Part shown: positions 8,433 through 16,712 of the stretch, one piece after another
Numbering within the stretch: the first letter of the stretch is position 1
How the letters are laid out: each line of letters begins with the position of its first letter
NCBI RefSeq assembly: GCF_900129755.1
Contig: NZ_FQWT01000002.1
Coordinates: forward strand, 558,001-622,000
Direction of reading: 5' to 3'
DNA length: 64,000 bases
DNA from: Chryseobacterium oranimense
GTDB lineage: Bacteria; Bacteroidota; Bacteroidia; Flavobacteriales; Weeksellaceae
Program-made: the position numbers and the translations under genes
Notes under the pieces: generated by a model
The model's input: only the letters and a program-made list of their open reading frames with translations
The model's database searches: none
What the model was told of the DNA's origin: nothing

Positions 8433-10454
8433 CTATAATATTTGAGGCTTCTTTTCTTGTTCTTTAATTTTAAAAATCTCATCAAATAGGTCAAAAAAGT
8501 ACATTAAGCTGTTCTCGGAAGAGTTTTTAATGTTGTAATCTATTTCTGTTTCCACGCTGTCACCTTTTACCTCCGTTTTATAATACATTTCACCTACATT
8601 TTTTCTGAACAGATCCAGTGTTTTTCTTTCGGAAGGGGTTTTGAATTCTTTTTCCAGACCTATTAACAGCCTCTGAACATCCAGTCTGCCGGATAGAGGA
8701 TATTTTGATGAGTCTTTTGCCCACTGTTTGGAAACCGCTGATTGCGCCTGTGGAGTAAGATTTTCAGTAGAGCTCGTAAGGTAAACAATACCGTCTTTTA
8801 CAACGAAGTACAGCTGATCCATATAGCCATCCCCTTTTTCATCCTTAAAAGAGTAAATATTGCCGTTCTTTGAGAATTTCTTGGCTAAATTCTTATTGGT
8901 AGACAATACATTGAAAACACGGTTCCAGTAGCCTTCATTTTCCGTTGCAAAAGCAAACGTAAAATCGGGAACAGCTACATCTTTGGTTTTCTTAACTTCT
9001 TTTTCATTATAATCATCATCATATTCATAGTCCGTATAGTCTACTTTTTTGGATACCAGCTCATTCAGGACGAAAATTCCGTTTCCGGGAGCTATTTTAG
9101 TAATAGCTTCTTCATCCAGAATGATCTTCATGGTTTCCATCATCAGCTCCATTTCTTTTTTGTATTCGCCGTCTCCGGAATCCTGAAGCAGGTCATACAT
9201 CATATCAAAAGTTTTTGCTCCGTTGAGATTCATCACATAATAACCGATGCTTTTTTCATTGATAAGCGCAGCCAGCTTTTTGTTTTTCTTTCCTTTATAA
9301 ACGGATGAAACTGTTTTCTGAATGTCCGGATTTTTATGCTGATAATTGTTCACCAGCTTTACTTTGTCCTTATCAAAATATAAATTGTAGTATGAATTTG
9401 AATTGTATGTATTTCTTAAAAACTGCCCAAATTCAAAATGCTTCATCATTTTACCATAAACTCCGTCATTCACCATTCTTCCGTAATCTGTGTAAACATA
9501 CGCATCGGAGTTCGGATCTCTGAAGCTGAGCATCGCCTTCGGAACATCAAGCTCCAGATTTGAATTGAAATACTGGTCGAAACGGTCTTCTGCAATCTTC
9601 TTGACGATTTTGAAATTTTCAATACGCATAGAATCCAGTTCTTTCTGATATGCTGTATCTATTTCAGCTTCAGCGTATTCCTCTTCTCTCGGATACACTT
9701 CAGTTTCACCTTCGGAATGCTGGGTGTCCACATTCTCTTTCGGATATTTATGGTTCTTTTCCAGATACTTGATATCTTTCTGAATTCTGGTAATTTCTTT
9801 ATTATTATCCCTGATCTCGTCTTTTAAATATTTAATTTCCTCCTTCAGGTTTATTATTTCTTCTTTATAATCAAAAGGCTTTTCAGGTTCTATGGCATAA
9901 GCACTGTCAACAGCTACTGCAGCACTATCTGCAACAGCTACAGCACTATCCGTTACAACATCATCGCTCCAGATATCTTTATAAGGCTTTGTATAGCTTA
10001 CCATGCTCAAAACAGCACGGTCGCCGTTCCAGGCAACAAAAATATTATCATCGATATCTACGTAAGAGTAATTCTTTTTCTTTGAAATTTCCAGTCCTTT
10101 TTTCTTCGTCGAGTTGATGAATTCCTGGAACTTTTCTTTGTTATCTACAATAAAATGAGTGGTATACGTTTTTATGGAGTCATTAAAGCTTGCATAATGA
10201 TATTGTGTCGCATCATATTTGATCCCCGTTTTGGAATAATCATTCCACGAAGATTTCTCTTTGCTTTTTTTGCTTAGCTCATGCAACAGCGGATTGAGTT
10301 TCTCCCAATTAATTTTCTGATTAAGCTGTTTTCCGTTAATTTCCATATAAAATACGGCATCAGTGGGAAGTTTCATGCTTTTTTGGGCAAAAACCAGCAT
10401 AAAACCAAAAAGAACAAGACTCAGTGTTTGTGTTTTTAATAATATAGATTTCAT
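8433..10454 (-). CDS. Uncharacterised exported protein, DUF4836-like, with coiled coil
   Basis: 673 residues with a signal peptide (LSLVLFGFMLVFAQ). The mature start, KLPTDAVFYMEINGKQL, opens the domain shared with the downstream 412-residue protein. Around residues 195-240 there is a strongly charged heptad stretch rich in Glu, Lys and Ile (KEEIINLKEEIKYLKDEI), a likely coiled coil, followed by an acidic linker. The rest is soluble and periplasmic in character. I know of no enzymatic motif in it. It follows the lipoprotein gene at 10470-11138 by 15 bp; the three genes form an apparent envelope operon. Confidence 0.7.
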   Translation of the reverse strand: MKSILLKTQTLSLVLFGFMLVFAQKSMKLPTDAVFYMEINGKQLNQKINWEKLNPLLHELSKKSKEKSSWNDYSKTGIKYDATQYHYASFNDSIKTYTTHFIVDNKEKFQEFINSTKKKGLEISKKKNYSYVDIDDNIFVAWNGDRAVLSMVSYTKPYKDIWSDDVVTDSAVAVADSAAVAVDSAYAIEPEKPFDYKEEIINLKEEIKYLKDEIRDNNKEITRIQKDIKYLEKNHKYPKENVDTQHSEGETEVYPREEEYAEAEIDTAYQKELDSMRIENFKIVKKIAEDRFDQYFNSNLELDVPKAMLSFRDPNSDAYVYTDYGRMVNDGVYGKMMKHFEFGQFLRNTYNSNSYYNLYFDKDKVKLVNNYQHKNPDIQKTVSSVYKGKKNKKLAALINEKSIGYYVMNLNGAKTFDMMYDLLQDSGDGEYKKEMELMMETMKIILDEEAITKIAPGNGIFVLNELVSKKVDYTDYEYDDDYNEKEVKKTKDVAVPDFTFAFATENEGYWNRVFNVLSTNKNLAKKFSKNGNIYSFKDEKGDGYMDQLYFVVKDGIVYLTSSTENLTPQAQSAVSKQWAKDSSKYPLSGRLDVQRLLIGLEKEFKTPSERKTLDLFRKNVGEMYYKTEVKGDSVETEIDYNIKNSSENSLMYFFDLFDEIFKIKEQEKKPQIL

Positions 10455-10469
10455 GGTCGAGTGTAGAAT

Positions 10470-11138
10470 TTATTGAAATAATATAGTGTTTTGTAATTGT
10501 TTCTTTTGAAAGATCAGGTCTAAAATATCCGCTTCCAGCTTCACAGCTTTTTTATTCGGAGCCAGGAGATAAGCGCTGTTGGTCTGAGATTTTACAGTAT
10601 TTTCAAACTGCATGACAGAGGTATATCTGGCGTTATTAAAGATTTCTTTATCTGCCTTTCCCAATTTGTCGTAATCTGCTTTAAAGGTATTGACTTTGTT
10701 TCTGGTCAGTGATTTTTTCTCAAGGTTCTGGCTGTAAATCTGTGTTGGGATCATTTTTCCGAGAATATTTTTAGCTTTGAGCTGTTCCAGCCCGGCATTG
10801 ATATTTTCTATTTTTTTAAAATTACAGCTCAGTTTGATGATATAATTGTCGAAATCCATGGAGGTTTTCACATTGCTGATTCCCGGAGTTCCTTTAAAAA
10901 TCCTAGCTGCTTCATTGATTTTACTTTCAATTTCAGCCTTTTTCGGAACCTTTTTTCCGTTAATGGTCTCCATTTTTGAAATGGACGCCAGTCTCGTTTT
11001 GCTTTTACTGGCATTAAGGATAATGGTATATTCTCCTGTTCCGTCAGCTTTGACATTCACTTTATCTAAAATATCAAAACAGCTTGTCAGCAATAAAAAT
11101 GGAAAAAAAAGCATCAACAGCTTCAGAAAATTTTTCAT
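10470..11138 (-). CDS. Lipoprotein of unknown function
   Basis: 222 residues starting with a lipoprotein signal (FFPFLLLTSC; lipobox LTSC, Cys about residue 20). The mature part begins FDILDKVNVKADGTGEYTI, a short beta segment typical of proteins whose quadratic 'feature' is a Gly-Thr-Gly turn, followed by a Lys-rich alpha/beta region. No catalytic motif recognised. It is the first gene of a leftward group with two DUF4836-like envelope proteins, with gaps of 15 bp and 0 bp, so all three probably act together at the envelope. Confidence 0.75.
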   Translation of the reverse strand: MKNFLKLLMLFFPFLLLTSCFDILDKVNVKADGTGEYTIILNASKSKTRLASISKMETINGKKVPKKAEIESKINEAARIFKGTPGISNVKTSMDFDNYIIKLSCNFKKIENINAGLEQLKAKNILGKMIPTQIYSQNLEKKSLTRNKVNTFKADYDKLGKADKEIFNNARYTSVMQFENTVKSQTNSAYLLAPNKKAVKLEADILDLIFQKKQLQNTILFQ

Positions 11139-11221
11139 AATTCGGCTTTAAAGCACAAAACTACTTAATTCCGTTCGAAAATACTTTATGGACGCTGTTA
11201 TTTCACTGAAAACAACCATTT

Positions 11222-11941
11222 TTAAATCCTTCCTTTCAGGTAATCCTGCCGTACTTGTTCGTCCAGCTTTTCGATGGCATATCTCAGGCTGGTTCTGGGC
11301 ATATCCTGATAATGTTTATCGAGAAAGTTAATCAGTTCGGTTTCATTTTTCTGTCCCATTTCCCGGAGAAGCCAGCCATTTGCTTTATGCATCAGGTCGT
11401 GTGGGTGTTTCAGGTTTTTAATGACGAATTCTTTAGTCAGTTCAAAAGATCCTTTTTTTACATAATGCATGGTACCCACCACAGCGATTCTCTTATGCCA
11501 CATTTCTTCGGAATCCGAAAGGTTTCTTAAGAGCTCTTCCTTACCATTTTCAAAGGCATATCTGCCTAAAATTTTATAGCAGCTAGAATCTACCAGATCC
11601 CAGTTATTCACATGCGGAAGATGATCCAGGTAAAACTGTATAATTTGTTCTTTAACGGCTTTATCCTTTGCTTTCTCAAACTTGGAAATCAGCATAAAAA
11701 GTGCGGTAAGCCTGTACTCATGGTATTTTGAAGACAACAGGACACTCAGATCGTCCAGGCTTATTTTTGAATAATATTCTTTAGCCACCGATCTCTGATC
11801 CGGAACTTTTACGCCTAAAAACACATCGCCTTCCCCATATTCTCCTTTTCCGGTTTTGAAAAATTTCGGGAAGAATTCTGCTTTTTCAGGGATGGACAAA
11901 ACCGCTAATGCTTCTTCTATTTCTTTGATAATATTGCCCAT
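11222..11941 (-). CDS. AlkD-like DNA alkylation repair protein
   Basis: 239 residues, all helical, of the HEAT-like-repeat DNA glycosylase family (AlkC/AlkD). Visible family marks are GVKVPDQRSVAKEY in the first repeats, EYRLTALFMLI, NNWDLVDSSC near residue 115, which supplies the Trp and the catalytic Asp of AlkD-type enzymes, and HKANGWLLREMG, which supplies a second aromatic DNA-contact residue. AlkD removes positively charged alkylated bases such as 7-methylguanine and 3-methyladenine without base flipping. Length matches the family. The gene stands between unrelated genes and no adaptive-response gene is adjacent. Confidence 0.88.
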   Translation of the reverse strand: MGNIIKEIEEALAVLSIPEKAEFFPKFFKTGKGEYGEGDVFLGVKVPDQRSVAKEYYSKISLDDLSVLLSSKYHEYRLTALFMLISKFEKAKDKAVKEQIIQFYLDHLPHVNNWDLVDSSCYKILGRYAFENGKEELLRNLSDSEEMWHKRIAVVGTMHYVKKGSFELTKEFVIKNLKHPHDLMHKANGWLLREMGQKNETELINFLDKHYQDMPRTSLRYAIEKLDEQVRQDYLKGRI

Positions 11942-11989
11942 ACAAATCTTTATTTTATAAAATTTGAATAATTCCAGTCAATAATTACC

Positions 11990-13276
11990 TTAAGCATGTT
12001 CATCCGCAACAACGCTCTCCTTTTCCTTCTCTTCCTTTGCAATGGCTTTCGGATTGGCAACTTTAGCAATGGTAAGTCCCTGAACAATAATAGAAAAGAC
12101 TACTACACAGTAAGTAATACTCAAAATAATCTCGCTGTACTCACTTTTAGGAATCGACATAGCCAATGCTATGGAAACCCCTCCCCTGATTCCTCCCCAA
12201 ACCAGAACTTTTACCGTTTGCGGGCTAAACCTGGTTCTCAGGGACATAAATTTTGTAGGGATCCAGATCGAAATAAAACGGGCAATTAAAACCACCGCAA
12301 TCGCCAGAAGCCCAGGAATCATAAAAAACCTTAAGTCCTTGATCATCAGAAGCTCAAATCCTATAAAGAGGAACAGCACAGCATTCAGGATTTCGTCAAT
12401 CAGTTCCCAGAATTTGATGAGGTAATCCTGGGTAATGGATTTCATTTTAAACCTTACGTTGAAATTACCCATGAATAAACCTGCAGCAACCATTGTAAGA
12501 GGTCCGGAAATATGCATCTGTCTTGCAATAAGATATCCTCCCATCACTACGGAAAGCGTTACCAGAACGGAAATAATATAATCATCCACTTCGCGCATCA
12601 GCCTGGAAGTGATCCATCCCAATAAAACCCCGAGCAAAATTCCTCCACCGGCTTCTTTCATCAGAAGCAATCCGATACTTTCAACCCCCAGATCCACTTC
12701 TTTTCCTATGGCAAGCTGCATAACAACTGTAAAAACCACTACGGCCATACCATCATTAAAAAGAGATTCTCCCGCTACTTTTGTTTCCAGGGATTTGGAA
12801 ACATTGGCCTGCTTTAAGATACTTAAAACAGCCACCGGATCGGTAGGCGAAATAAGCGCTCCGAAAACCAGACAGTAAATAAACGGAAGGTGAATTCCTA
12901 AAAACGGCAGCAGATAAAACATCCCGAATCCTACCACAAAAGTAGAAATCACCACTCCAGCCGTAGAAAATATAAGGACGGGCCGGAACTGCTCCTTAAG
13001 ATCGTCGATATTGATATGGATCCCTCCCGCAAAGAGCAGGAAATTAAGCATGGCACCCATCAGAACTTCCGTGAAGTCTATACCGTTCATTAAATTATTA
13101 AGATGCCCAAAGGTTTTTGGCAAAACAGTTTCTCCAAACATAACCAGAAAAATGGAAACCACGATAGCAATTACCATGATCCCGATGGTGCTCGGAAGTT
13201 TCAGAAATCTGTAATTAAGATAGGCGAAAATCGATGCCAGTACTATTAAGGCTGAAAATGAATAATATAACTCCAC
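11990..13276 (-). CDS. CPA1-family Na+/H+ antiporter
   Basis: 428 residues, about twelve membrane helices. Family marks include GALISPTDPVAVLSIL, GESLFNDGMAVVVF (with the Asn-Asp pair of the ion site), and GGIRGGVSIALAMS late in the protein, all typical of NhaP-type CPA1 exchangers. Expected role: proton-driven Na+ (or K+) extrusion for pH and salt tolerance at the inner membrane. The C-terminus is short and charged (KEEKEKESVV), without a large cytosolic regulatory domain. It lies 20 bp downstream of the DUF4919 gene on the same strand, possibly in the hflX operon. Confidence 0.9.
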   Translation of the reverse strand: MELYYSFSALIVLASIFAYLNYRFLKLPSTIGIMVIAIVVSIFLVMFGETVLPKTFGHLNNLMNGIDFTEVLMGAMLNFLLFAGGIHINIDDLKEQFRPVLIFSTAGVVISTFVVGFGMFYLLPFLGIHLPFIYCLVFGALISPTDPVAVLSILKQANVSKSLETKVAGESLFNDGMAVVVFTVVMQLAIGKEVDLGVESIGLLLMKEAGGGILLGVLLGWITSRLMREVDDYIISVLVTLSVVMGGYLIARQMHISGPLTMVAAGLFMGNFNVRFKMKSITQDYLIKFWELIDEILNAVLFLFIGFELLMIKDLRFFMIPGLLAIAVVLIARFISIWIPTKFMSLRTRFSPQTVKVLVWGGIRGGVSIALAMSIPKSEYSEIILSITYCVVVFSIIVQGLTIAKVANPKAIAKEEKEKESVVADEHA

Positions 13277-13295
13277 TAAGTGTTTTTTAATTAAT

Positions 13296-13925
13296 TTATA
13301 GGTTTAAATAAAGTATTTTAATGTATAATTTATGACCGTCCTTCTCCCAGATATCAAACATGCCGTCTTTGGCTATTTTTGATCCTCTTACATAATCTTT
13401 CCCGATATTCAGGATATTCAGGAGGATGTATTCATCTCCTACAGAATTGACGAGATAGGCCGTTTTTTCAGAAGCTCCGTCTCCGGAATTCTTTATTCCT
13501 TCCGTAAGCGAGCGGAACTGGTTCAGGTGATGCATAAAGTTGTTTCCGTCTTTCATGGAATCATATGCCCTGAGAAGAACAAGAAGAATATCCAGGTTCG
13601 TAGGATCTTTATCATAAAGTACTTTGCCAAGCTTGATGCATTCTTCAAAATTATCCTGCTTAAAAGCATCCGCCAGCTCCTTAAAACTGTCATCCAGTGT
13701 AGAAACTTTATCATCCCTGAAATTTCTTCCGTAGTAAAGATATTGGGTTTCAATACTATCCAGGGATTTAGGATATCCTTTGTATTTAAAAATCAGCTTC
13801 TCATAGTTGTAGGGAGAATCCGGATTTTTAAGACTTTTCTCAATATTTTTCAAATCGATTTTTGATTTCTGGCTGAAGCCAAAAACCGAAAAGAGAACCA
13901 ATAACAGGAAAAAGTGGTACTTCAT
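13296..13925 (-). CDS. DUF4919-like exported protein
   Basis: 209 residues with a signal peptide (FFLLLVLFSVFGFSQ). The mature part begins with SPYNYEKLIFKYKGYP and contains YYGRNFRDDKVSTLDD, then a TPR-like helical stretch (CIKLGKVLYDKDPTNLDILLV). I recognise this arrangement as DUF4919, a Bacteroidota family of unknown function; the name is from memory. Its ATG overlaps the TAA of hflX by one base, which implies translational coupling to that gene. Confidence 0.75.
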   Translation of the reverse strand: MKYHFFLLLVLFSVFGFSQKSKIDLKNIEKSLKNPDSPYNYEKLIFKYKGYPKSLDSIETQYLYYGRNFRDDKVSTLDDSFKELADAFKQDNFEECIKLGKVLYDKDPTNLDILLVLLRAYDSMKDGNNFMHHLNQFRSLTEGIKNSGDGASEKTAYLVNSVGDEYILLNILNIGKDYVRGSKIAKDGMFDIWEKDGHKLYIKILYLNL

Positions 13926-15151
13926 TAATCGTTGTTTTCTTCTTCCTCGTCGTTATCGAAATATTCGAAAAGGAAATCGTTGTATGGGAATCTGGAGATA
14001 TGGATCTTCATCACCTCATCATAAATCATTTTTTTCATTTCCGGGAAATTTTCTTTCGTCAGGGCAGAAATGAATACCGTTGGATATTTGGATTTACCCA
14101 TCCATGTTTTCTTCCACTCTTCCAGGGAAATATTCTTTTTGGTGGATGGAGTAAGATCATCTTCATCTTTTTTGTGGTAGCTGAAATCATCGATTTTGTT
14201 AAAAACCATGATCATTGGCTTCTGATGTGCATTGATCTCCATAAGAGTCTGATTAACAGATTCCACCTGATCTTCAAAGCTTTCATGGGAAATATCCACT
14301 ACATGAATAAGCAGATCTGCTTCACGAACCTCATCCAGGGTAGATTTAAAAGACTCCACAAGCTGTGTAGGAAGCTTTCTGATGAATCCTACCGTATCGG
14401 TAAGCAAAAACGGTAAATTTCCGATAACTACTTTTCTTACCGTAGTGTCAAGTGTTGCGAATAATTTATTCTCAGCAAAAACTTCAGACTTGGAAAGCGC
14501 ATTCATCAGGGTAGATTTTCCAACGTTTGTGTACCCAACCAAAGCTGCGCGAACTACTTTCCCACGGTTGTTACGCTGGGTAGCCATCTGCTTGTCAATG
14601 ACTTTCAGTTTGTCTTTTAACAGGGAAATCCTGTCACGGATAATACGGCGGTCAGTTTCAATCTCTGTTTCTCCGGGTCCTCTCATCCCGATTCCCCCTT
14701 TCTGACGCTCAAGGTGGGTCCACATCCTTGTCAGACGAGGTAAAAGATACTGATATTGAGCCAATTCCACCTGAGTCCTTGCATAAGAAGTCTGTGCTCT
14801 CTGTGCGAAAATATCAAGGATAAGATTAGTCCTGTCCAGAATTTTTACTTCTATTTCTCTTTCAAGATTTTTCAGCTGGGAAGGAGACAGTTCATCATCG
14901 AAAATAATGGTTCCTATCTCATTTTCCTTTACATATTCTTTTATCTCCTGCGCCTTTCCACTCCCGATAAAGGTTTTGGAATCCGGCTGGGTTAATTTTT
15001 GAGTAAATCGTTTTTGAACCGTTGCACCCGCCGTAAAGGCTAAAAACTCCAGTTCATCCATATATTCCGTAAGCTTATCCTCATCCTGATTCTGGGTAAT
15101 AACCCCCACTAAAACTGCTCTTTCGTAATTATGTTGTTTCTTATCTAGCAT
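13925..15151 (-). CDS. hflX: GTPase HflX
   Basis: 408 residues from the chosen start (MLDKKQHNY); a longer reading from 15190 adds 13 unconserved residues. The N-terminal HflX domain contains TFIGSGKAQEIKEYV, then the family-specific loop RQKGGIGMRGPGETEIETD. The G domain follows with G1 GYTNVGKSTL, G3 DTVGFIRKLP and G4 NKID. HflX binds the 50S subunit and splits stalled ribosomes under heat or antibiotic stress in a GTP-dependent way. Length and order are standard. The downstream DUF4919 gene is coupled by a one-base overlap. Confidence 0.95.
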   Translation of the reverse strand: MLDKKQHNYERAVLVGVITQNQDEDKLTEYMDELEFLAFTAGATVQKRFTQKLTQPDSKTFIGSGKAQEIKEYVKENEIGTIIFDDELSPSQLKNLEREIEVKILDRTNLILDIFAQRAQTSYARTQVELAQYQYLLPRLTRMWTHLERQKGGIGMRGPGETEIETDRRIIRDRISLLKDKLKVIDKQMATQRNNRGKVVRAALVGYTNVGKSTLMNALSKSEVFAENKLFATLDTTVRKVVIGNLPFLLTDTVGFIRKLPTQLVESFKSTLDEVREADLLIHVVDISHESFEDQVESVNQTLMEINAHQKPMIMVFNKIDDFSYHKKDEDDLTPSTKKNISLEEWKKTWMGKSKYPTVFISALTKENFPEMKKMIYDEVMKIHISRFPYNDFLFEYFDNDEEEENND

Positions 15152-15263
15152 TAATTTCTGTCTATGTTTATGATTTTCACAAGATACCAATTTTCAGGAA
15201 AAAAAACAAAATCATTTTTTATTCTTCGATATTTTTTAATGTTAATTTAAGTTTACAATACCA

Positions 15264-15290
15264 TTGATTTATAAAAAATTAATACCTTTA
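15264..15290 (+). promoter_or_regulatory. Candidate promoter of LytTR regulator gene
   Basis: TTG at 15264-15266 and TACCTTTA at 15283-15290 are 16 bp apart and resemble the Bacteroidota TTG/TAnnTTTG promoter, with A in place of the last G. This would give a leader of about 60 nt before the ATG at 15357. The spacing is one base short of the usual range. Confidence 0.35.
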
Positions 15291-15356
15291 TAAAGCAGAT
15301 TTACAAATAATAAACATCAAAATTTGTAAATATTGTAAAAACTAACACCTATTGCC

Positions 15357-16064
15357 ATGAATTCCCATATTAAATGTATGATCATCGATAATGATGAGCT
15401 GGACAGACTGGTCCTTCAGCATCATATCAGGCAATATGATCATATTGAGATTATTGCTTCCTTTAATTCGGCAGAAAAGGCAGTCCCCTACCTGGAATTC
15501 CCCATGGATCTGCTGATCTGCGAAACCAATCTCCAGGGCATTAATGGCCTGGAATTCAGGAAACTAGCCCATAAAATCCCAGCCTGCATCTTCATAAGCT
15601 CTCAACCGGAACTCGCCGCAGAAGCTTTTGAAATTGAAGTACTTGACTTTATTACAAAACCCTTTAAAACAGAAAGATTTCAGCATTCCATGGAGAAAGT
15701 CTTCAGCTTTTTTGAAATGAAAGAAAAATGTGAATGCTTTGATGCCCTTCTTGGCGAAAACTGCATTAAAATAAAAGAAAACGGTAATATTTCCCAGGTA
15801 AGGCTTACCGATATCCTTTACCTGGAAGCCCTGAAAGATTATACCCGGCTGGTTACCCATGAAAAAAAACACTGTGTCCTGGACTCCCTTGGAAATCTGC
15901 TTCATAAAAGCTTCTTCGACTCTTTTATAAGAATACACCGCAGCTATGCTGTTCCCCGTCATTTCATCCGTGGAAAAAGCAGCAATGAGATAGAGCTGAT
16001 CCATCAGATCAGACTTCCTATAGGCAGAACTTATAAGGAAAGCCTCTCTTTTCTTAATCCATAA
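15357..16064 (+). CDS. LytTR-family response regulator with Glu at phosphoacceptor position
   Basis: 235 residues: an N-terminal receiver domain (about 1-120) and a C-terminal LytTR DNA-binding domain (about 135-235, with FIRIHRSYAVPRHFI and LPIGRTYKESL). In the receiver, the acidic pocket reads IIDNDELD and the Lys of the signalling loop is present (ITKPF, Lys101), as is the Ser/Thr switch region (FISSQPE). The segment DLLICETNLQGINGLEF aligns with the usual D-I-x-M-P-x-M-D-G-L-E-F block, but position 56 is Glu instead of Asp. A Glu there often mimics phosphorylation, so the protein may be permanently active or respond to another signal. No histidine kinase is adjacent. The three secreted-protein genes immediately downstream are the obvious candidate targets. 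Confidence 0.88.
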   Translation: MNSHIKCMIIDNDELDRLVLQHHIRQYDHIEIIASFNSAEKAVPYLEFPMDLLICETNLQGINGLEFRKLAHKIPACIFISSQPELAAEAFEIEVLDFITKPFKTERFQHSMEKVFSFFEMKEKCECFDALLGENCIKIKENGNISQVRLTDILYLEALKDYTRLVTHEKKHCVLDSLGNLLHKSFFDSFIRIHRSYAVPRHFIRGKSSNEIELIHQIRLPIGRTYKESLSFLNP

Positions 16065-16225
16065 CTCCTACATACCCACATTTTTACAATAAAATGCTGT
16101 TGGTCGATTTTTTTTGACGTTAGTCTATTTTCCTTCAATCCGGTTGCGATATGTGGTAATTTAGTGTTCACAAATTTTCACCTGAAAACTTGTAAAACCA
16201 ATTAATAACCACAAAATTATTTTAC

Positions 16226-16708
16226 ATGAAAAGAACATCTATTCACTGCTTCTTTCTCATTCTGTTTACCTTTTCCGTCAGTCTTCTGAATGCTCAGTCA
16301 GCAGTTCTGGCCACAGGAACAAATGCATCAGGAGGCAACGGCTCGGTTTCGTACAGCGTAGGCCAAACAGCATACCTGTATAAGGGAGCAAATTCCGAAA
16401 TATTGGAGGGGGTACAGCAAGGCTATGAAATTATAGCGCTCTCTACCAGCGAAACCTTATCAAAGCAAGAAGGTATTTTACTTTACCCGAATCCTACCAG
16501 AGATTACCTGTATATAGATTTTACTTCGCTTCCTTACAAAGGATCAGAATATCAGCTATATGATGCACAAGGTAAGCTGGTCAAAAAAGATGTGATCTCA
16601 CAGTCGAAATCTGAGCTTAATCTTTCTTCCCTTCCTTCAGCGGTCTATATTATCAGGATCAATCAGAAGGGAGAAAATCTAAAAACATTTAAAGTCATCA
16701 AAAAATAA
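16226..16708 (+). CDS. Small T9SS-secreted protein
   Basis: 160 residues. A signal peptide (FFLILFTFSVSLLNAQ) is followed by a Gly/Ser-rich segment (TGTNASGGNGSVSYSVGQ) seen widely at the start of flavobacterial T9SS cargo, and the chain then passes almost directly into the type A sorting domain (LLYPNPTRDYLYI ... TFKVIKK). So the mature protein is only about 60 residues plus tail. Function unknown. It starts a co-oriented group with the 848-residue repeat protein, 4 bp downstream. Confidence 0.8.
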   Translation: MKRTSIHCFFLILFTFSVSLLNAQSAVLATGTNASGGNGSVSYSVGQTAYLYKGANSEILEGVQQGYEIIALSTSETLSKQEGILLYPNPTRDYLYIDFTSLPYKGSEYQLYDAQGKLVKKDVISQSKSELNLSSLPSAVYIIRINQKGENLKTFKVIKK

Positions 16709-16712
16709 CGCC

